Assembly (NCBI GenBank): GCA_965222015.1
Contig: CBDCTL010000023.1
Location: forward strand, 186,001 to 250,000
Source: JANQPX01 sp965222015
GTDB taxonomy: Bacteria > Pseudomonadota > Alphaproteobacteria > Geminicoccales > Geminicoccaceae
DNA: 64,000 bases
Direction of reading: 5' to 3'
Shown: piece by piece, positions 44,704 to 53,750 of the stretch
Position numbering within the stretch: the first letter of the stretch is position 1
How the letters are laid out: each line of letters begins with the position of its first letter
Program-made: the position numbers and the translations under genes
The notes under the pieces: generated by a model
Databases searched by the model: none
What the model saw: only the letters and a program-made list of their open reading frames with translations
Told to the model about the DNA's origin: nothing

Positions 44704-46428
44704 CTACTCGCCGAAATCGTTCAGGCTGACTGGATTGACCAGGCCGCCGTCGATCGAGATCGGCGGCGGATCGATCCAGACGCCGGCGTGACGATGGGCT
44801 GACATGGCGCCGTCGACGCCGGCCAGGCTTCGGGTCCGAAAGCCCTCGAACACGGCGCTCTCGATGATGCCCCGCATTTGCGCCGTCGACCGGTTATGGA
44901 CCGCCAGCGGATCGCCGTCCGGGCGCTTTGCGACGATCGAAACGAAGTTCTGAACACCGTCATGCATATAGGCGTTGACGTAGACGGGCTTCAGCCCGTC
45001 GGCGACCGCCTGATCGACGAAGGCGTCATACTCGTCGGCGTCGGCGGTACGCTGCAATTGCGACTTCAGCGTCCATGGCCCGATATCGCGGTCGTTGTAG
45101 AGCACCGTGTAGCGCCGCTGCCCCTCGACGGACACGACCGAGATCGAGGCGGGCGTCATGCCCTCCTCGACCATCTGCTGAAACAGGTCGTCATGCTCCG
45201 CCGTCCTGAGGTCGCGGCGCGCCACCGTCCGTCCCGGCAGATCGCGAAAGATCGCGGCGTAGCGCACGCCGGCGCCGGTCCCGCAGCTGTCGATCGCGAA
45301 AGGTTCAAGGCCGTCAGCTTCGAGAAACGCCTCGAGAAAACGCTTTTCGTCAGCGCCGGCGATCGCGAACCAGGGTCCGCGCGCGGGACGCCATACCATG
45401 TTCAGGAAAGACTTGCCGCCGACGGCATAGCAGTCGATCAGCTCGGGCATGAAGCCGGAATCGTGGAGATGATCGAAGACGCGGCCGAACGCCTCGATGC
45501 CCATGCCGACCCGCGACACCTCGCGCGTGATCGTCCGCGGCGGCCAGATCAGGATGTCGCGGTCGGGCGGCGACGAGCCGGCGAAGCTGACCCAGTCGTC
45601 GATGTCGGCCTTGTGCAGATAGGGTTCGTCCGTGCGTGTCCGGAAGGCCGCCATGCCGCGCGCGAAACGCATGCGAAGTGGCATGGACGCGCCGAAGCCG
45701 CTTTCGAGATGGACGTGCAGATGAGGCGCCGAGGAGGCGCCGGAATTGCCGACCCTTCCGAGGAGCTGTCCTCTCTTGACCTTCGGCCGCACAACCCTGG
45801 TGCCGTCGGCCAGGATGGTGCCGGACGCCACCGTCGGCTTGACGCCGTTCGGCACGCGCGCCTCCGGATCGACGTCCGGATGGCCGCCGGCACCCGTGAC
45901 CGGCGTCGGCGCCAGCGCGAGCGGCTTGTTCGGGCAGAGCTTCTCCGGGATCGTGCCAGGGATCGCATGGGCGTAGAGCGCGACCGTGCCGTCGTCATGC
46001 CGGATCCAGAGATGATTGCCGCCCGGAATCATCCGTCCCGGGTCATTCTCTTTCGGCACCTCGGGGTGAAGCGGTCCGATGCTCGGATTTTCGGGGGCAT
46101 TCCGCCAGCAGCCGACGACCTCGCCGCTTTCCATCGCATGGAAAGGCATGCCGTAGATCAGTGCCGTGTCGTTGGGTTTGACGTCCGTCGGATCGGGAAC
46201 CTGTCCGACGAAGGGATGCCAGGTGTCGTTGCCGATATGGCGCATGGCCACGATATCCAGGCCGAAGTCCTGGATTTCGCCATCCTCGCCGTGATTGCCG
46301 GTGGAAAGGCGCATGCCCGGTCTGAGATCCTCGGCCCGCAAGGGAAACTCCAGGGCCTGAGCCGCCACCGCGCCCGGCAGGAACGCTGTCGCGACGGCGA
46401 CCGGCATGATCAAACGTTGCCATGACAT
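44704..46428 (-). CDS. secreted M23-like peptidase with C-terminal BTRD repeats
   Basis: Encodes 574 aa with a signal peptide (MSWQRLIMPVAVATAFLPGA, cleavage after AQA). An M23/LytM-type domain shows GGNHLWIRHDDGTVALYAHA and APHLHVHLE, with a long insertion between them. After residue about 310 there are tandem units (for example YDAFVDQAVADGLKPVYVNA and WFAIAGADEKRFLEAF) like the bacterial tandem repeat domain 1. Probably a periplasmic or extracellular protein acting on or sensing peptidoglycan; first Zn ligands are less certain. A perfect CRP-type palindrome lies 81-100 bp upstream of its start. Confidence 0.75.
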   Translation of the reverse strand: MSWQRLIMPVAVATAFLPGAVAAQALEFPLRAEDLRPGMRLSTGNHGEDGEIQDFGLDIVAMRHIGNDTWHPFVGQVPDPTDVKPNDTALIYGMPFHAMESGEVVGCWRNAPENPSIGPLHPEVPKENDPGRMIPGGNHLWIRHDDGTVALYAHAIPGTIPEKLCPNKPLALAPTPVTGAGGHPDVDPEARVPNGVKPTVASGTILADGTRVVRPKVKRGQLLGRVGNSGASSAPHLHVHLESGFGASMPLRMRFARGMAAFRTRTDEPYLHKADIDDWVSFAGSSPPDRDILIWPPRTITREVSRVGMGIEAFGRVFDHLHDSGFMPELIDCYAVGGKSFLNMVWRPARGPWFAIAGADEKRFLEAFLEADGLEPFAIDSCGTGAGVRYAAIFRDLPGRTVARRDLRTAEHDDLFQQMVEEGMTPASISVVSVEGQRRYTVLYNDRDIGPWTLKSQLQRTADADEYDAFVDQAVADGLKPVYVNAYMHDGVQNFVSIVAKRPDGDPLAVHNRSTAQMRGIIESAVFEGFRTRSLAGVDGAMSAHRHAGVWIDPPPISIDGGLVNPVSLNDFGE

Positions 46429-46508
46429 GTCACGTCATCCTCGCTGTCGACGGTCGACGGCGACGACACGCCCTCCTGCCGTGACCATAGGCGGGAGAAG
46501 CCGGATGG

Positions 46509-46528
46509 TTTGTGAACGGCTTCACAAA
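46509..46528. promoter_or_regulatory. CRP-type palindromic operator
   Basis: TTTGTGAACGGCTTCACAAA is a perfect 8+4+8 inverted repeat that contains TGTGA-N6-TCACA, the classical CRP consensus. Located between the M23-like gene (minus) and tRNA-Pro (plus). Confidence 0.75.
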
Positions 46529-46598
46529 GGTGGACGTGTCCATCGGACGATGCCGCCCGCAACCTTGCGGGAACCGGCATATCCTGCGAGCACGCCAG

Positions 46599-46627
46599 TT
46601 GCAGTCGGGAAAAGTTCGGTCTATAGA
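46599..46627 (+). promoter_or_regulatory. sigma70-type promoter of tRNA-Pro
   Basis: TTGCAG (46599-46604), 17-nt spacer, TATAGA (46622-46627). The tRNA 5' end lies 15 nt after the -10 box. Confidence 0.6.
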
Positions 46628-46641
46628 CGGACGATCGGTCG

Positions 46642-46718
46642 CGGAGTGTAGCTCAGCCTGGTAGAGCACTGTCTTCGGGAGGCAGGGGTCGGTGGTTCGA
46701 ATCCACTCACTCCGACCA
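46642..46718 (+). tRNA. tRNA-Pro(CGG)
   Basis: 77 nt with acceptor stem CGGAGTG/CACTCCG, D loop AGCTCAGCCTGGTAGAGC, anticodon loop TTCGGGA (anticodon CGG), T loop GGTTCGAATCC and an encoded CCA. A run of seven T follows (46719-46725) and may end transcription. No integrase or duplicated 3' end was seen nearby. Confidence 0.95.
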
Positions 46719-47008
46719 TTTTTTTCGGACTTGTTCCGTCACCCTGACATAGCCAGCCCCAGCAGATGGGCGTCCGCGTATTCGGACGCGGGTCGTGGTG
46801 CGCGGGCATATTGGATCTTCGGACGAATATCGGCGGGACGACGCCGGACGACGCATTGCGCTGATCAGATTTATTACGACCAGTGAAACAATTCACTGAC
46901 TCTCGCACAGACGACCGCTAGCGTTCGACTAGGCCGTCTATTTGACGGTGACTTGCGAGCTGCCGCTACTGCCGGCCTCGCCATGCGCATTCATCGAAAG
47001 GAATAGAG

Positions 47009-48307
47009 ATGTCGGACGAGGATCTGATCAGCATCGACCATGTCGCATGCTGTCCCGAAATCACCAAGGAGCCCTGCTGCGAGAAGCTGCAGTTCGCCTA
47101 TCGGCTGGAGCACCGCTCGGACAATCGTCCGGTCGAGGTGGTGATCGTCGCGGAGCTGGAGCGCTGCCCCGGGCCGCTTGCGCTGGGCGACGTGGTCTAT
47201 TCGACCACGCTTCTGCCGGGTGAGCGCGTGCGGCTCTATACCGCCCATCGCAACAACCGCTACAGCTACGACAGCGAGTCGAACACCAGCTACCGGCAGG
47301 TCGAGGCCTCGGAAGAGACCTACTACATGTCGTCCATGGACCATTTCATGTCCGAGCTGACGGTGACCGACCAGGGTTCGAGCAGCAGCGCCAGCAGCTC
47401 CGCCTTCGAGGTCAGCACCTCAGCGGACGGCGTGGCACTTCCCTTCTTCGCCCATGGCAGCGTCCGCGTGAGCGGACAGCACAATGCGTTCAGCAGTGCC
47501 GCCTTCGCGCGGGAACTCTCGCGCCACGCCGAGTCGTCCCACGAACGGTCGGTCCAGTCGACGCGGGCCGCCAACTCCATCTCGATCGGCGAAGTCGAGA
47601 GCAGGACCCATGTCGAAGGCGAGTCGGAAAGCGCCTATGAAGCCTCGACGCGGATCATCGAGAACAGGAACCAGTGTCACGCCGTGACCTATTTCGCCTA
47701 TCAGCTCGTGAAGCGGCAGACGATCAAGTTCCGCATCAAGGCCGTGCTGCGGCAGGTCGTCGATCCGTCCGGGAGCGCGGTCATCGACTCCAAGCCGCCG
47801 AAGCCGCCCACCGGCATTTCGGTGATCAGGCAGGGCGTGCTCGCCACCCAGCTCAACCGCGTGGAAGTCGAGAACGTCGGCAGAAACAGCGCCAGCCTCA
47901 CCTTTGCGCCGATCGGCGGCGCCGGCGGTCTGGCCGGAACGGGGACGGCGACGATTCAGCGTTTCCAGCGCGAGGCGCCACCGCTCACCCAGGACGAGCG
48001 AGATGCGGCCCTGAAGGTGGTCGACCAGGAGCTGGTCAAGGCGGGCATGCTGGACGCCAAGGGTGCGGTCACCGACAAGTTCAGGGCCGAGGTGGAGTTC
48101 GAGCGCACCACCTGCCTGCCGACCCGGGCCGTTGTGGTCAAGGGCTGCATCGATCGCTGCAATGTCTGCGAGGAATCCCTGCAGCGGTCGATCGAGCTGG
48201 ATCTCAGGCGGAAGGAGCTCGAGAACAGGCTGCTCGAGGAACAGATCAACAATCTGCCCCAGTCGCAGGAATATCGCTGCTGTCCCGCCGGCGAAGTGGA
48301 GACCTGA
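47009..48307 (+). CDS. cysteine-rich protein of unknown family
   Basis: Encodes 432 aa; no signal peptide or membrane helix. N-terminal Cys pairs at 14/15 and 23/24, C-terminal cysteines at 369, 380, 384, 387 and the pair 424/425. Between them: a conserved-looking block LLPGERVRLYTAHRNNRYSY (69-88), a Ser-rich stretch (123-138), repeated Ser/Arg/Glu-rich helices (165-210) and CHAVTYFAYQLVKRQTIKF (223-241). Residues 388-415 are a likely coiled coil. I do not recognise a functional family. The gene is a single transcription unit between tRNA-Pro and a strong terminator. Confidence 0.78.
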   Translation: MSDEDLISIDHVACCPEITKEPCCEKLQFAYRLEHRSDNRPVEVVIVAELERCPGPLALGDVVYSTTLLPGERVRLYTAHRNNRYSYDSESNTSYRQVEASEETYYMSSMDHFMSELTVTDQGSSSSASSSAFEVSTSADGVALPFFAHGSVRVSGQHNAFSSAAFARELSRHAESSHERSVQSTRAANSISIGEVESRTHVEGESESAYEASTRIIENRNQCHAVTYFAYQLVKRQTIKFRIKAVLRQVVDPSGSAVIDSKPPKPPTGISVIRQGVLATQLNRVEVENVGRNSASLTFAPIGGAGGLAGTGTATIQRFQREAPPLTQDERDAALKVVDQELVKAGMLDAKGAVTDKFRAEVEFERTTCLPTRAVVVKGCIDRCNVCEESLQRSIELDLRRKELENRLLEEQINNLPQSQEYRCCPAGEVET

Positions 48308-48348
48308 TCCGGGCGCTCGAAACCATCTGAATTGACGGCCATGCCCTG

Positions 48349-48383
48349 CCCCTCCCGACGACGTCGGGAGGGGTTTTTCTTTT
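48349..48383 (+). terminator. strong Rho-independent terminator
   Basis: 11-bp perfect stem CCCCTCCCGAC (48349-48359) with GTCGGGAGGGG (48363-48373), 3-nt loop, then TTTTTCTTTT. It follows the 47009 gene and faces the convergent DUF1203 gene. Confidence 0.95.
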
Positions 48384-48395
48384 ACCGAACGGGAT

Positions 48396-48863
48396 TCAGA
48401 GGCGGTCGACCCGGGCGTGGTAGCAGCCGTGCCTGGCGTTGTGGACGTGGAGATAGCGCACCGCCTGGTCCGAGAACATGTTTTCGACGGCGGCCTCGAA
48501 GTCCGTCCCGTCGGCCACTTCGGCGTCGGTCATCATGCCGTCGCCGTCGAAGGCACGGAAGGCGAGCAGGCGTTCCCGAAAGTGCGCCGGCACCGCGCCG
48601 GGTCCGGGCCGGGCCTGGACGGCGCCTTCGCGCACGATAATCGCGTGGCTGGAACGATAGGGCGAGGCCGCCGGCTGATGCTCGTAGTTCATGAGCAGGA
48701 CACGCTCGCCGATGTCGACGTCCTCCAGCGACACGCGGCAGGGAAAGCCCGGATGCCGGTCGACGGTCATTCGACGGATCGCCTTCGCGGCCAGCTCCCG
48801 ATCGGACAGGCCGAAGAGATGGCTGAAGGGTTCGGTCGGGAGGGCGGAAATCTGGAAAGGCAT
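48396..48863 (-). CDS. DUF1203 domain protein
   Basis: Encodes 155 aa from ATG 48863 (GGAGAC 6 nt upstream). Features of DUF1203: MPFQISALP, GFPCRVSLEDVDIGERVLLM and YRSSHAIIVREG, and the C-terminal HVHNARHGCYHARVDRL. Function unknown; probably cytosolic. Divergent from the pentapeptide-repeat gene. Confidence 0.88.
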   Translation of the reverse strand: MPFQISALPTEPFSHLFGLSDRELAAKAIRRMTVDRHPGFPCRVSLEDVDIGERVLLMNYEHQPAASPYRSSHAIIVREGAVQARPGPGAVPAHFRERLLAFRAFDGDGMMTDAEVADGTDFEAAVENMFSDQAVRYLHVHNARHGCYHARVDRL

Positions 48864-49015
48864 GACGTGTCTCCGATGATGTTCGACCGGTCCAGTCAAG
48901 CCGTTCCGGAGGGCCGCGGCGACCCGATTCCTGCGGTGGCCCGGATTCCAAATCGATTGCGCATTCACGATGGATTCCCTAGACCCTCCGATGATTTCAG
49001 ATGCGGAGCGGTGCC

Positions 49016-50044
49016 ATGCCCGGCGGATCGAGCTGGAAGGAATTCAACACCGAATGGCGGGATAAGGATCCTACCCGTCGATTGTTTCAGCGACTCGGAA
49101 GGCCTGACTGGCAGATCGCCCGCCGGTGGCTCCGCCACGCCGCCTGGCCGTTTGCTGTCGCGATCGCCTTCGGACTGATCAGCCTCTGGCTCTATCAAGC
49201 CGTCCAGACGTTGCCGGATTTTTTCGATCTTCCGCTTTTCGGCCGCGTCGGAACCAATGCGGTGGCGGTCGCCTGCGGCGTCGCGCTGATCACCTTCTTC
49301 GCGCTTCTGCCCTTCTCGATCCCGAAGACGGACGGCCTCGACCTGCCGAAGCGCTTCGAGCTCGCCGCGATCCTGAGCGGCGGTGTCGTCGCCGTCGCCG
49401 GCGCCGTCTTCCTGATCGGCGAGTATCAGGACCAGAAGCAGGCCCGCATCACCCGTGCGTGGGATCTACTGCATAAGGCGACGGATCGCGCCCACGATCG
49501 CATGGAGGCCGCGGAAGCGCTGATTTTCGAGAATGGGGAGTTGAAGGATGGAGCGCGGAGGAATGAGCTAGCATTGCTGAAGGAAGCCGTTTCATGTGAT
49601 CCGCGTTACAGTGTGTCTCTTCTCTTATATGGTGAAGCAGCGCTAAAGCATATCGACAGTCTGGCCAGTTCCGTTCGCTCATGTGCGGCGCGCGGAAACG
49701 ATGGGCAACTAGGCGCGCTCAGGACACTGAACGAAGCCGGCGTAGGCCTCGACAAACTGAGGTTGGAGGGCATTGATCTCGAAGGGGTTCAGTTGCCGAA
49801 CGCCAGGTTGCAAGGGGCCGACCTAAACGGCGCCAATCTGATCAGAGCCAACCTCAGCCGCTCCAATCTCCGCCATGCCGATCTTAAGGGGACCCTAATT
49901 ATAGGGGCCGACCTCAGCGGGACCGACTTCAGCTTTGCCAATCTCAGAGGTGCATTCATTGACGATGATGAGATCAAGCGCGCGAGGATATGCAGAACAA
50001 CGTTACCGAACGGCGACGACTCGATCCGAGATTGCCCTCGATAG
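49016..50044 (+). CDS. membrane protein with C-terminal pentapeptide repeats
   Basis: Encodes 342 aa from ATG 49016 (GGAG 7 nt upstream). Three hydrophobic helices occur in the first 130 residues, followed by a helical cytosolic region and then about nine A(D/N)LXX-type pentapeptide units (LQGADLNGANLIRANLSRSN and following) that form a right-handed beta helix, ending with a short Cys-containing tail. Such N-terminal membrane/C-terminal pentapeptide proteins are widespread; the partner is unknown. Confidence 0.82.
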   Translation: MPGGSSWKEFNTEWRDKDPTRRLFQRLGRPDWQIARRWLRHAAWPFAVAIAFGLISLWLYQAVQTLPDFFDLPLFGRVGTNAVAVACGVALITFFALLPFSIPKTDGLDLPKRFELAAILSGGVVAVAGAVFLIGEYQDQKQARITRAWDLLHKATDRAHDRMEAAEALIFENGELKDGARRNELALLKEAVSCDPRYSVSLLLYGEAALKHIDSLASSVRSCAARGNDGQLGALRTLNEAGVGLDKLRLEGIDLEGVQLPNARLQGADLNGANLIRANLSRSNLRHADLKGTLIIGADLSGTDFSFANLRGAFIDDDEIKRARICRTTLPNGDDSIRDCPR

Positions 50045-50122
50045 CAAAGAAGCGCGCGCCTTGCTTGCAGTGACGAAAGCACGTCAGTCGCCCGACCGGC
50101 AGGCGCCATCCCGTCAAAAAAA

Positions 50123-50914
50123 TCAGAGCCGCTCGCCGCCCTGCATGGGCGAGAAGCGCACCGGCATGATGCGCTTCTGGGTGAGGCGGCCATCGACGGT
50201 GCGGCGGATGACGGTGAGGTCCTGGGCGCCGTCGGCGGGGCCGAGCGGCATGACCAGGCGGCCGCCGGGCTTGAGCTGACGGAGAAGCGGCACGGGAATG
50301 TGGTCTAGGCTCTCCTTGAGGATGATGGCGTCATAGGGTGCGTGGGCGGGCCAGCCCTCGTAGCCGTCGCCGGCCTGCACCATGACGTTGTCGTCGTGGC
50401 GGTGCTTCAGCATGCGCGCGGCCTGGTCGGCGAGCGGCTCGATCACCTCGACGCTGTAGACATCCCTGACCAGCCGGGAGAGGAGGGCGGCATGATAGCC
50501 GGCGCCGGTGCCGGTCTCGAACACGGCGTCGTCGGGCTCGAGCTCGGCGAGGTGGGTCATGAGCGCGATCAGCAGCGGGGCCGCGAGGTTCTGGCCGTGG
50601 CCGATCGGCAGCGGGTGGTTGTTGTAGGCGAACGCCTTGATCTCCGAGGGCACGAAATCGTGGCGCGGCACGGCGCGCATGGCCTCCAGCACGCGCGGAT
50701 CGATCGTCCTGATGCCGGTCTCGCCGGCGAGCAGGCGCACCTCCTCCTCGACGATCGCGACCATGTAGTCCCGGGCGATCTGGTCCGGCGGTGCGGCGCG
50801 CATCTCGGCGGTCTGCTGCTCCGCCGAGGCTCCAGCCGCCAGCGGCAGCGACAGGGCCAGACCGGCGGCAAGGGCGATGAGCCGGCGGCTTCGGATCGTG
50901 AATCGTTCGGGCAT
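50123..50914 (-). CDS. exported protein-L-isoaspartate O-methyltransferase-like protein
   Basis: Encodes 263 aa. A Sec signal is visible (RSRRLIALAAGLALSLPLAA, cleavage near ASA). The rest is a PCMT domain: AMRAVPRHDFVP, GHGQNLAAPLLIALM, SAM motif FETGTGAGYHAALLSRL and the closing LKPGGRLVMPLG. PCMTs repair isoaspartate using SAM, which is cytosolic; an exported copy is unusual though known in some proteobacteria. Convergent to the pentapeptide gene. Confidence 0.87.
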   Translation of the reverse strand: MPERFTIRSRRLIALAAGLALSLPLAAGASAEQQTAEMRAAPPDQIARDYMVAIVEEEVRLLAGETGIRTIDPRVLEAMRAVPRHDFVPSEIKAFAYNNHPLPIGHGQNLAAPLLIALMTHLAELEPDDAVFETGTGAGYHAALLSRLVRDVYSVEVIEPLADQAARMLKHRHDDNVMVQAGDGYEGWPAHAPYDAIILKESLDHIPVPLLRQLKPGGRLVMPLGPADGAQDLTVIRRTVDGRLTQKRIMPVRFSPMQGGERL

Positions 50915-51538
50915 GGACAGACCTCACCCTCGACGACGCGCTCGTCTCTCTAAGGTAGGTGCGCGAGGCCCGGGTCGGCAAGATGGGGGCCGATTCAAGC
51001 TTTGGTTAAGCTCTTCATGGCATCATGCTTCCTGGTCCATGCGACCCTGGGAATCCGCATCGCATCCAACATTGTCGATCAGCTCGGTGCCGTCGCATGT
51101 CTGCCGCCGATGGCGACCGGCTCGGTCGCGGACTGGGATACGGGCTGTCACAGGTCCGCTGCGGGGTGATGGACGGACACTGCATCGACGCATCGTGCTT
51201 CCGAACGTGACCCGCTCCTGCCTCTAGGAGTGATGGCCGTGAGCCCTCTTTGACCGATGCTGCGGCATGGATCACCGACTGCTTTGGCGTGGCGTTCCGT
51301 TGCGGACAATGTGTTCTGGCTGGCTCTAGACCCGCTCATTGGGACGTGCCGGAAGTTCAGATCGACCCGTTTGTGACGCCGATCGCGTCTCACGAGACCG
51401 TCCCGCAGGGGTGCACACAATCGGAACGTCTGCGGTACGGGACAGAGCCGCCATCCGGGGTCGCGGCCTCAAGGTCCGGTTATTGAGTTATGCCGGATGA
51501 GCTCGGGCCGATGCGATGCCTTGCCTTGATATGGGTCA
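50915..51538. other. intergenic region with single palindrome arm, no gene seen
   Basis: 624 bp. Contains at 51031-51057 one arm of the dispersed palindrome also found at 8921 and 56705. Several short open frames on both strands lack ribosome binding sites and convincing composition. Confidence 0.5.
51031..51057. repeat. dispersed palindrome, single arm (copy 3)
   Basis: Matches the arm sequence CTGGTCCATGCGAYCCYGGG and the following GAATCCG of copies at 8921 and 56705; no complementary arm follows within 100 bp, so this is a remnant or half-site. Confidence 0.75.
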
Positions 51539-52999
51539 ATGGAGCGGAGCTCCTCAGTGTCGTATCCAATCAACGAATTCTTCGACGCGGGACATAAAGA
51601 ACGGGAAGCGCCAAAGGAGATGCGTTTTAGCCTTGCTAGAGCATTGGGTTATTTTGCCGGTGGACTCTGGACAGGCTGGGACGGACGCAGGCGAATAGAA
51701 GCAAAGCAACTCCGCAACCTGCGGCGGCTCGTGGAGAAGGCGCGTCGCGACTCCCCCCTGTTTCACCGGCTCTACGCGGATCTGCCATCAGCAGGCGAGC
51801 TCGATCTGAGCGACTTGCCGGTGACCCGGAAACCCGAGCTTATGGCGGAGTTCGACGACTGGCTGACTATCCGTTCCCTTCCCCTCGACAAGGCCCGCGA
51901 ACATCTACGGGACATGGGAAGGGTTGGTGTGCCGATCGACGACGTTGCCGTTTTTCAAACCTCCGGAACATCAGGCGAACCCGCAGTCATCGTCTTGTCT
52001 GAATCGTTCGTGGAATATGCCTATGGCATCATGCTGGCGCGCTTCGAACGATATCATCGAAAGCTCCTGCGAGACGTCCGCAAGCTCGGCGACAGGGTGA
52101 CGATCACTGGCGGGAATGGCCACTTCGCCGGAAACGGGTTCAACAAACTGGTGCAACGGTTGAATCCGCGGCTGGCGAAGGGGTTTGGGATAACCTTCGT
52201 CGAAGCCGAGCAGCCGATTGAACGGCTCGTCGACACGCTCAATACGATCCCGAGCGTCGCCTGGATCGTGACCTACCCCAGCATGCTGGCCATCCTGGTC
52301 AAGGAAAAGGAGGCCGGGCGGCTGCGGATCGAGCCCGCGCTCTTTACCACGGGAGGCGAGACACTCACGGCTGACCTTCGCGAGCGTGCTCGACAAGCCT
52401 TCCCCTCGTTGAAGTACGGAATTGCCGATCCCTATGGGTGCACCGAGTGCCTGGCGCTTTCGTTCGAGTGTAGCCACGGTCGGAAGCACGTGAACGAAGA
52501 CTGGGTCATCCTCGAAGCGGTCGACGAAGTGATGCAGCCCGTTCCCGACGGCACGCTGTCGGCGACCGTCCTGCTGACCGTGCTCGCCAATGAGGTTCAG
52601 CCCTTCATCCGCTACGACCTCGGTGACTGCGTTCGATACGACACGGACCGCTGTCCCTGCGGCTCGCCTTTTCGCAGTTTCCAGGTGGAGGGGCGCGAAG
52701 CAACGCACGTTCGCGTTGGCAAGGTGACGCTGTCGCCGCTCGTATTCGATCTGGAGCACGAGCAAGCCCGGCGCATCCAGATGGTCCAGACAAGCGAGCG
52801 CGAATTCGAACTGCGCATGCAACTGGCCGAGGGCGCGGCAGCGGAGCCTGTTTTTCGGGAAGTCATCGAGTCGGTTAAGCGAGTGTTTCGCGATCATGGC
52901 CTGGACGACGTCGTGGTGCGGGAAAGCGAGGCGGCGCCCCAATTCACCGCGAGCGGCAAGTTCCATCAGGTCATGCCGTTGCGAAGCGCTGGCTCATGA
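51539..52999 (+). CDS. PaaK/CapK-like AMP-binding ligase family protein
   Basis: Encodes 486 aa. Adenylate-forming fold with P-loop-like FQTSGTSGEPAVIVLS, the YGCTECLALSFEC region and FIRYDLGDCVRYD, followed by a CPCG pair. Similar to phenylacetate-CoA ligase/capsule CapK relatives that lack a clear substrate. Cytosolic. No thioester pathway gene is next to it. An inner ATG at 51620 (MRFSLARALG) is an alternative start. Confidence 0.82.
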   Translation: MERSSSVSYPINEFFDAGHKEREAPKEMRFSLARALGYFAGGLWTGWDGRRRIEAKQLRNLRRLVEKARRDSPLFHRLYADLPSAGELDLSDLPVTRKPELMAEFDDWLTIRSLPLDKAREHLRDMGRVGVPIDDVAVFQTSGTSGEPAVIVLSESFVEYAYGIMLARFERYHRKLLRDVRKLGDRVTITGGNGHFAGNGFNKLVQRLNPRLAKGFGITFVEAEQPIERLVDTLNTIPSVAWIVTYPSMLAILVKEKEAGRLRIEPALFTTGGETLTADLRERARQAFPSLKYGIADPYGCTECLALSFECSHGRKHVNEDWVILEAVDEVMQPVPDGTLSATVLLTVLANEVQPFIRYDLGDCVRYDTDRCPCGSPFRSFQVEGREATHVRVGKVTLSPLVFDLEHEQARRIQMVQTSEREFELRMQLAEGAAAEPVFREVIESVKRVFRDHGLDDVVVRESEAAPQFTASGKFHQVMPLRSAGS

Positions 53000-53090
53000 A
53001 ACAAGGGCGTAGCATTCGAGCGTCCAGCCTGAAACGGAGCGCGAATGATGGTCTGAAGGACGAGCTTTTGACTGAAGCGAGGATGAGAAC

Positions 53091-53750
53091 ATGACCAAGG
53101 CCGCATCTCTTCGGAGCGCCGCTGCATTCAGCGTGCTTGCGCTCGTGCTCATTTTATCAGGTGCCACAGTTATCATATTCTCATCCGGCGCCGGAGCGCA
53201 GGATCCGCTGGAAACCTTTTCGGACCCCGTCTTATTCAGTTCGATCCTTGAAGCTGCCGATCCAGCGCTGCGATACGCGCTGTTTCTCGACGGTCTGTTT
53301 GCGATCTCCTACGCCGGCGCAACCTGCTTTGCAGCTATTGGATTCCGCGACCATTGCCGGCCGGCCGCCTGGGCCAGCGGGCTCTGCATATTGGCCACCA
53401 TGGTACTCGATGTTGCCGAAAACCTGCTCATGCTCGGCTCTCTCGGTATGGCGAGCGCAGGTCTGGAGATCAGCGGCGAGCGAATAGCGCTTCATGTGTT
53501 CATCTCAGGCATGAAACTTCACTTTGCAGCGGTCTCACTGGTCGCGTTCTCATTTGTCCTGCCTGAACGAAGTATCATAGCCTTCTTCATGCGTTGGGGC
53601 AGTCGGACCATCATGCCCATCGCCGCCATCCTGTTCGTCACCGACGCGTTTGGGGTGAGGGAAGAGGCTTCACTAGGTGTCTTCGTCGCCATGGTCGGAG
53701 GTTTCGTACTGCTACCCGTCGTTGCTCTTGGAGAAGCCCGAGGGCATTGA
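53091..53750 (+). CDS. multi-pass inner membrane protein, unknown
   Basis: Encodes 219 aa. About six hydrophobic helices, with the region LDVAENLLMLGSL between helices 3 and 4. No family recognised. It follows the PaaK-like gene by 91 bp on the same strand and might be co-transcribed. Confidence 0.68.
   Translation: MTKAASLRSAAAFSVLALVLILSGATVIIFSSGAGAQDPLETFSDPVLFSSILEAADPALRYALFLDGLFAISYAGATCFAAIGFRDHCRPAAWASGLCILATMVLDVAENLLMLGSLGMASAGLEISGERIALHVFISGMKLHFAAVSLVAFSFVLPERSIIAFFMRWGSRTIMPIAAILFVTDAFGVREEASLGVFVAMVGGFVLLPVVALGEARGH

Noticed and set aside
46719..47008. genomic island integrated at tRNA-Pro
   Set aside because: No integrase, no duplicated tRNA 3' end and no phage genes were found downstream.
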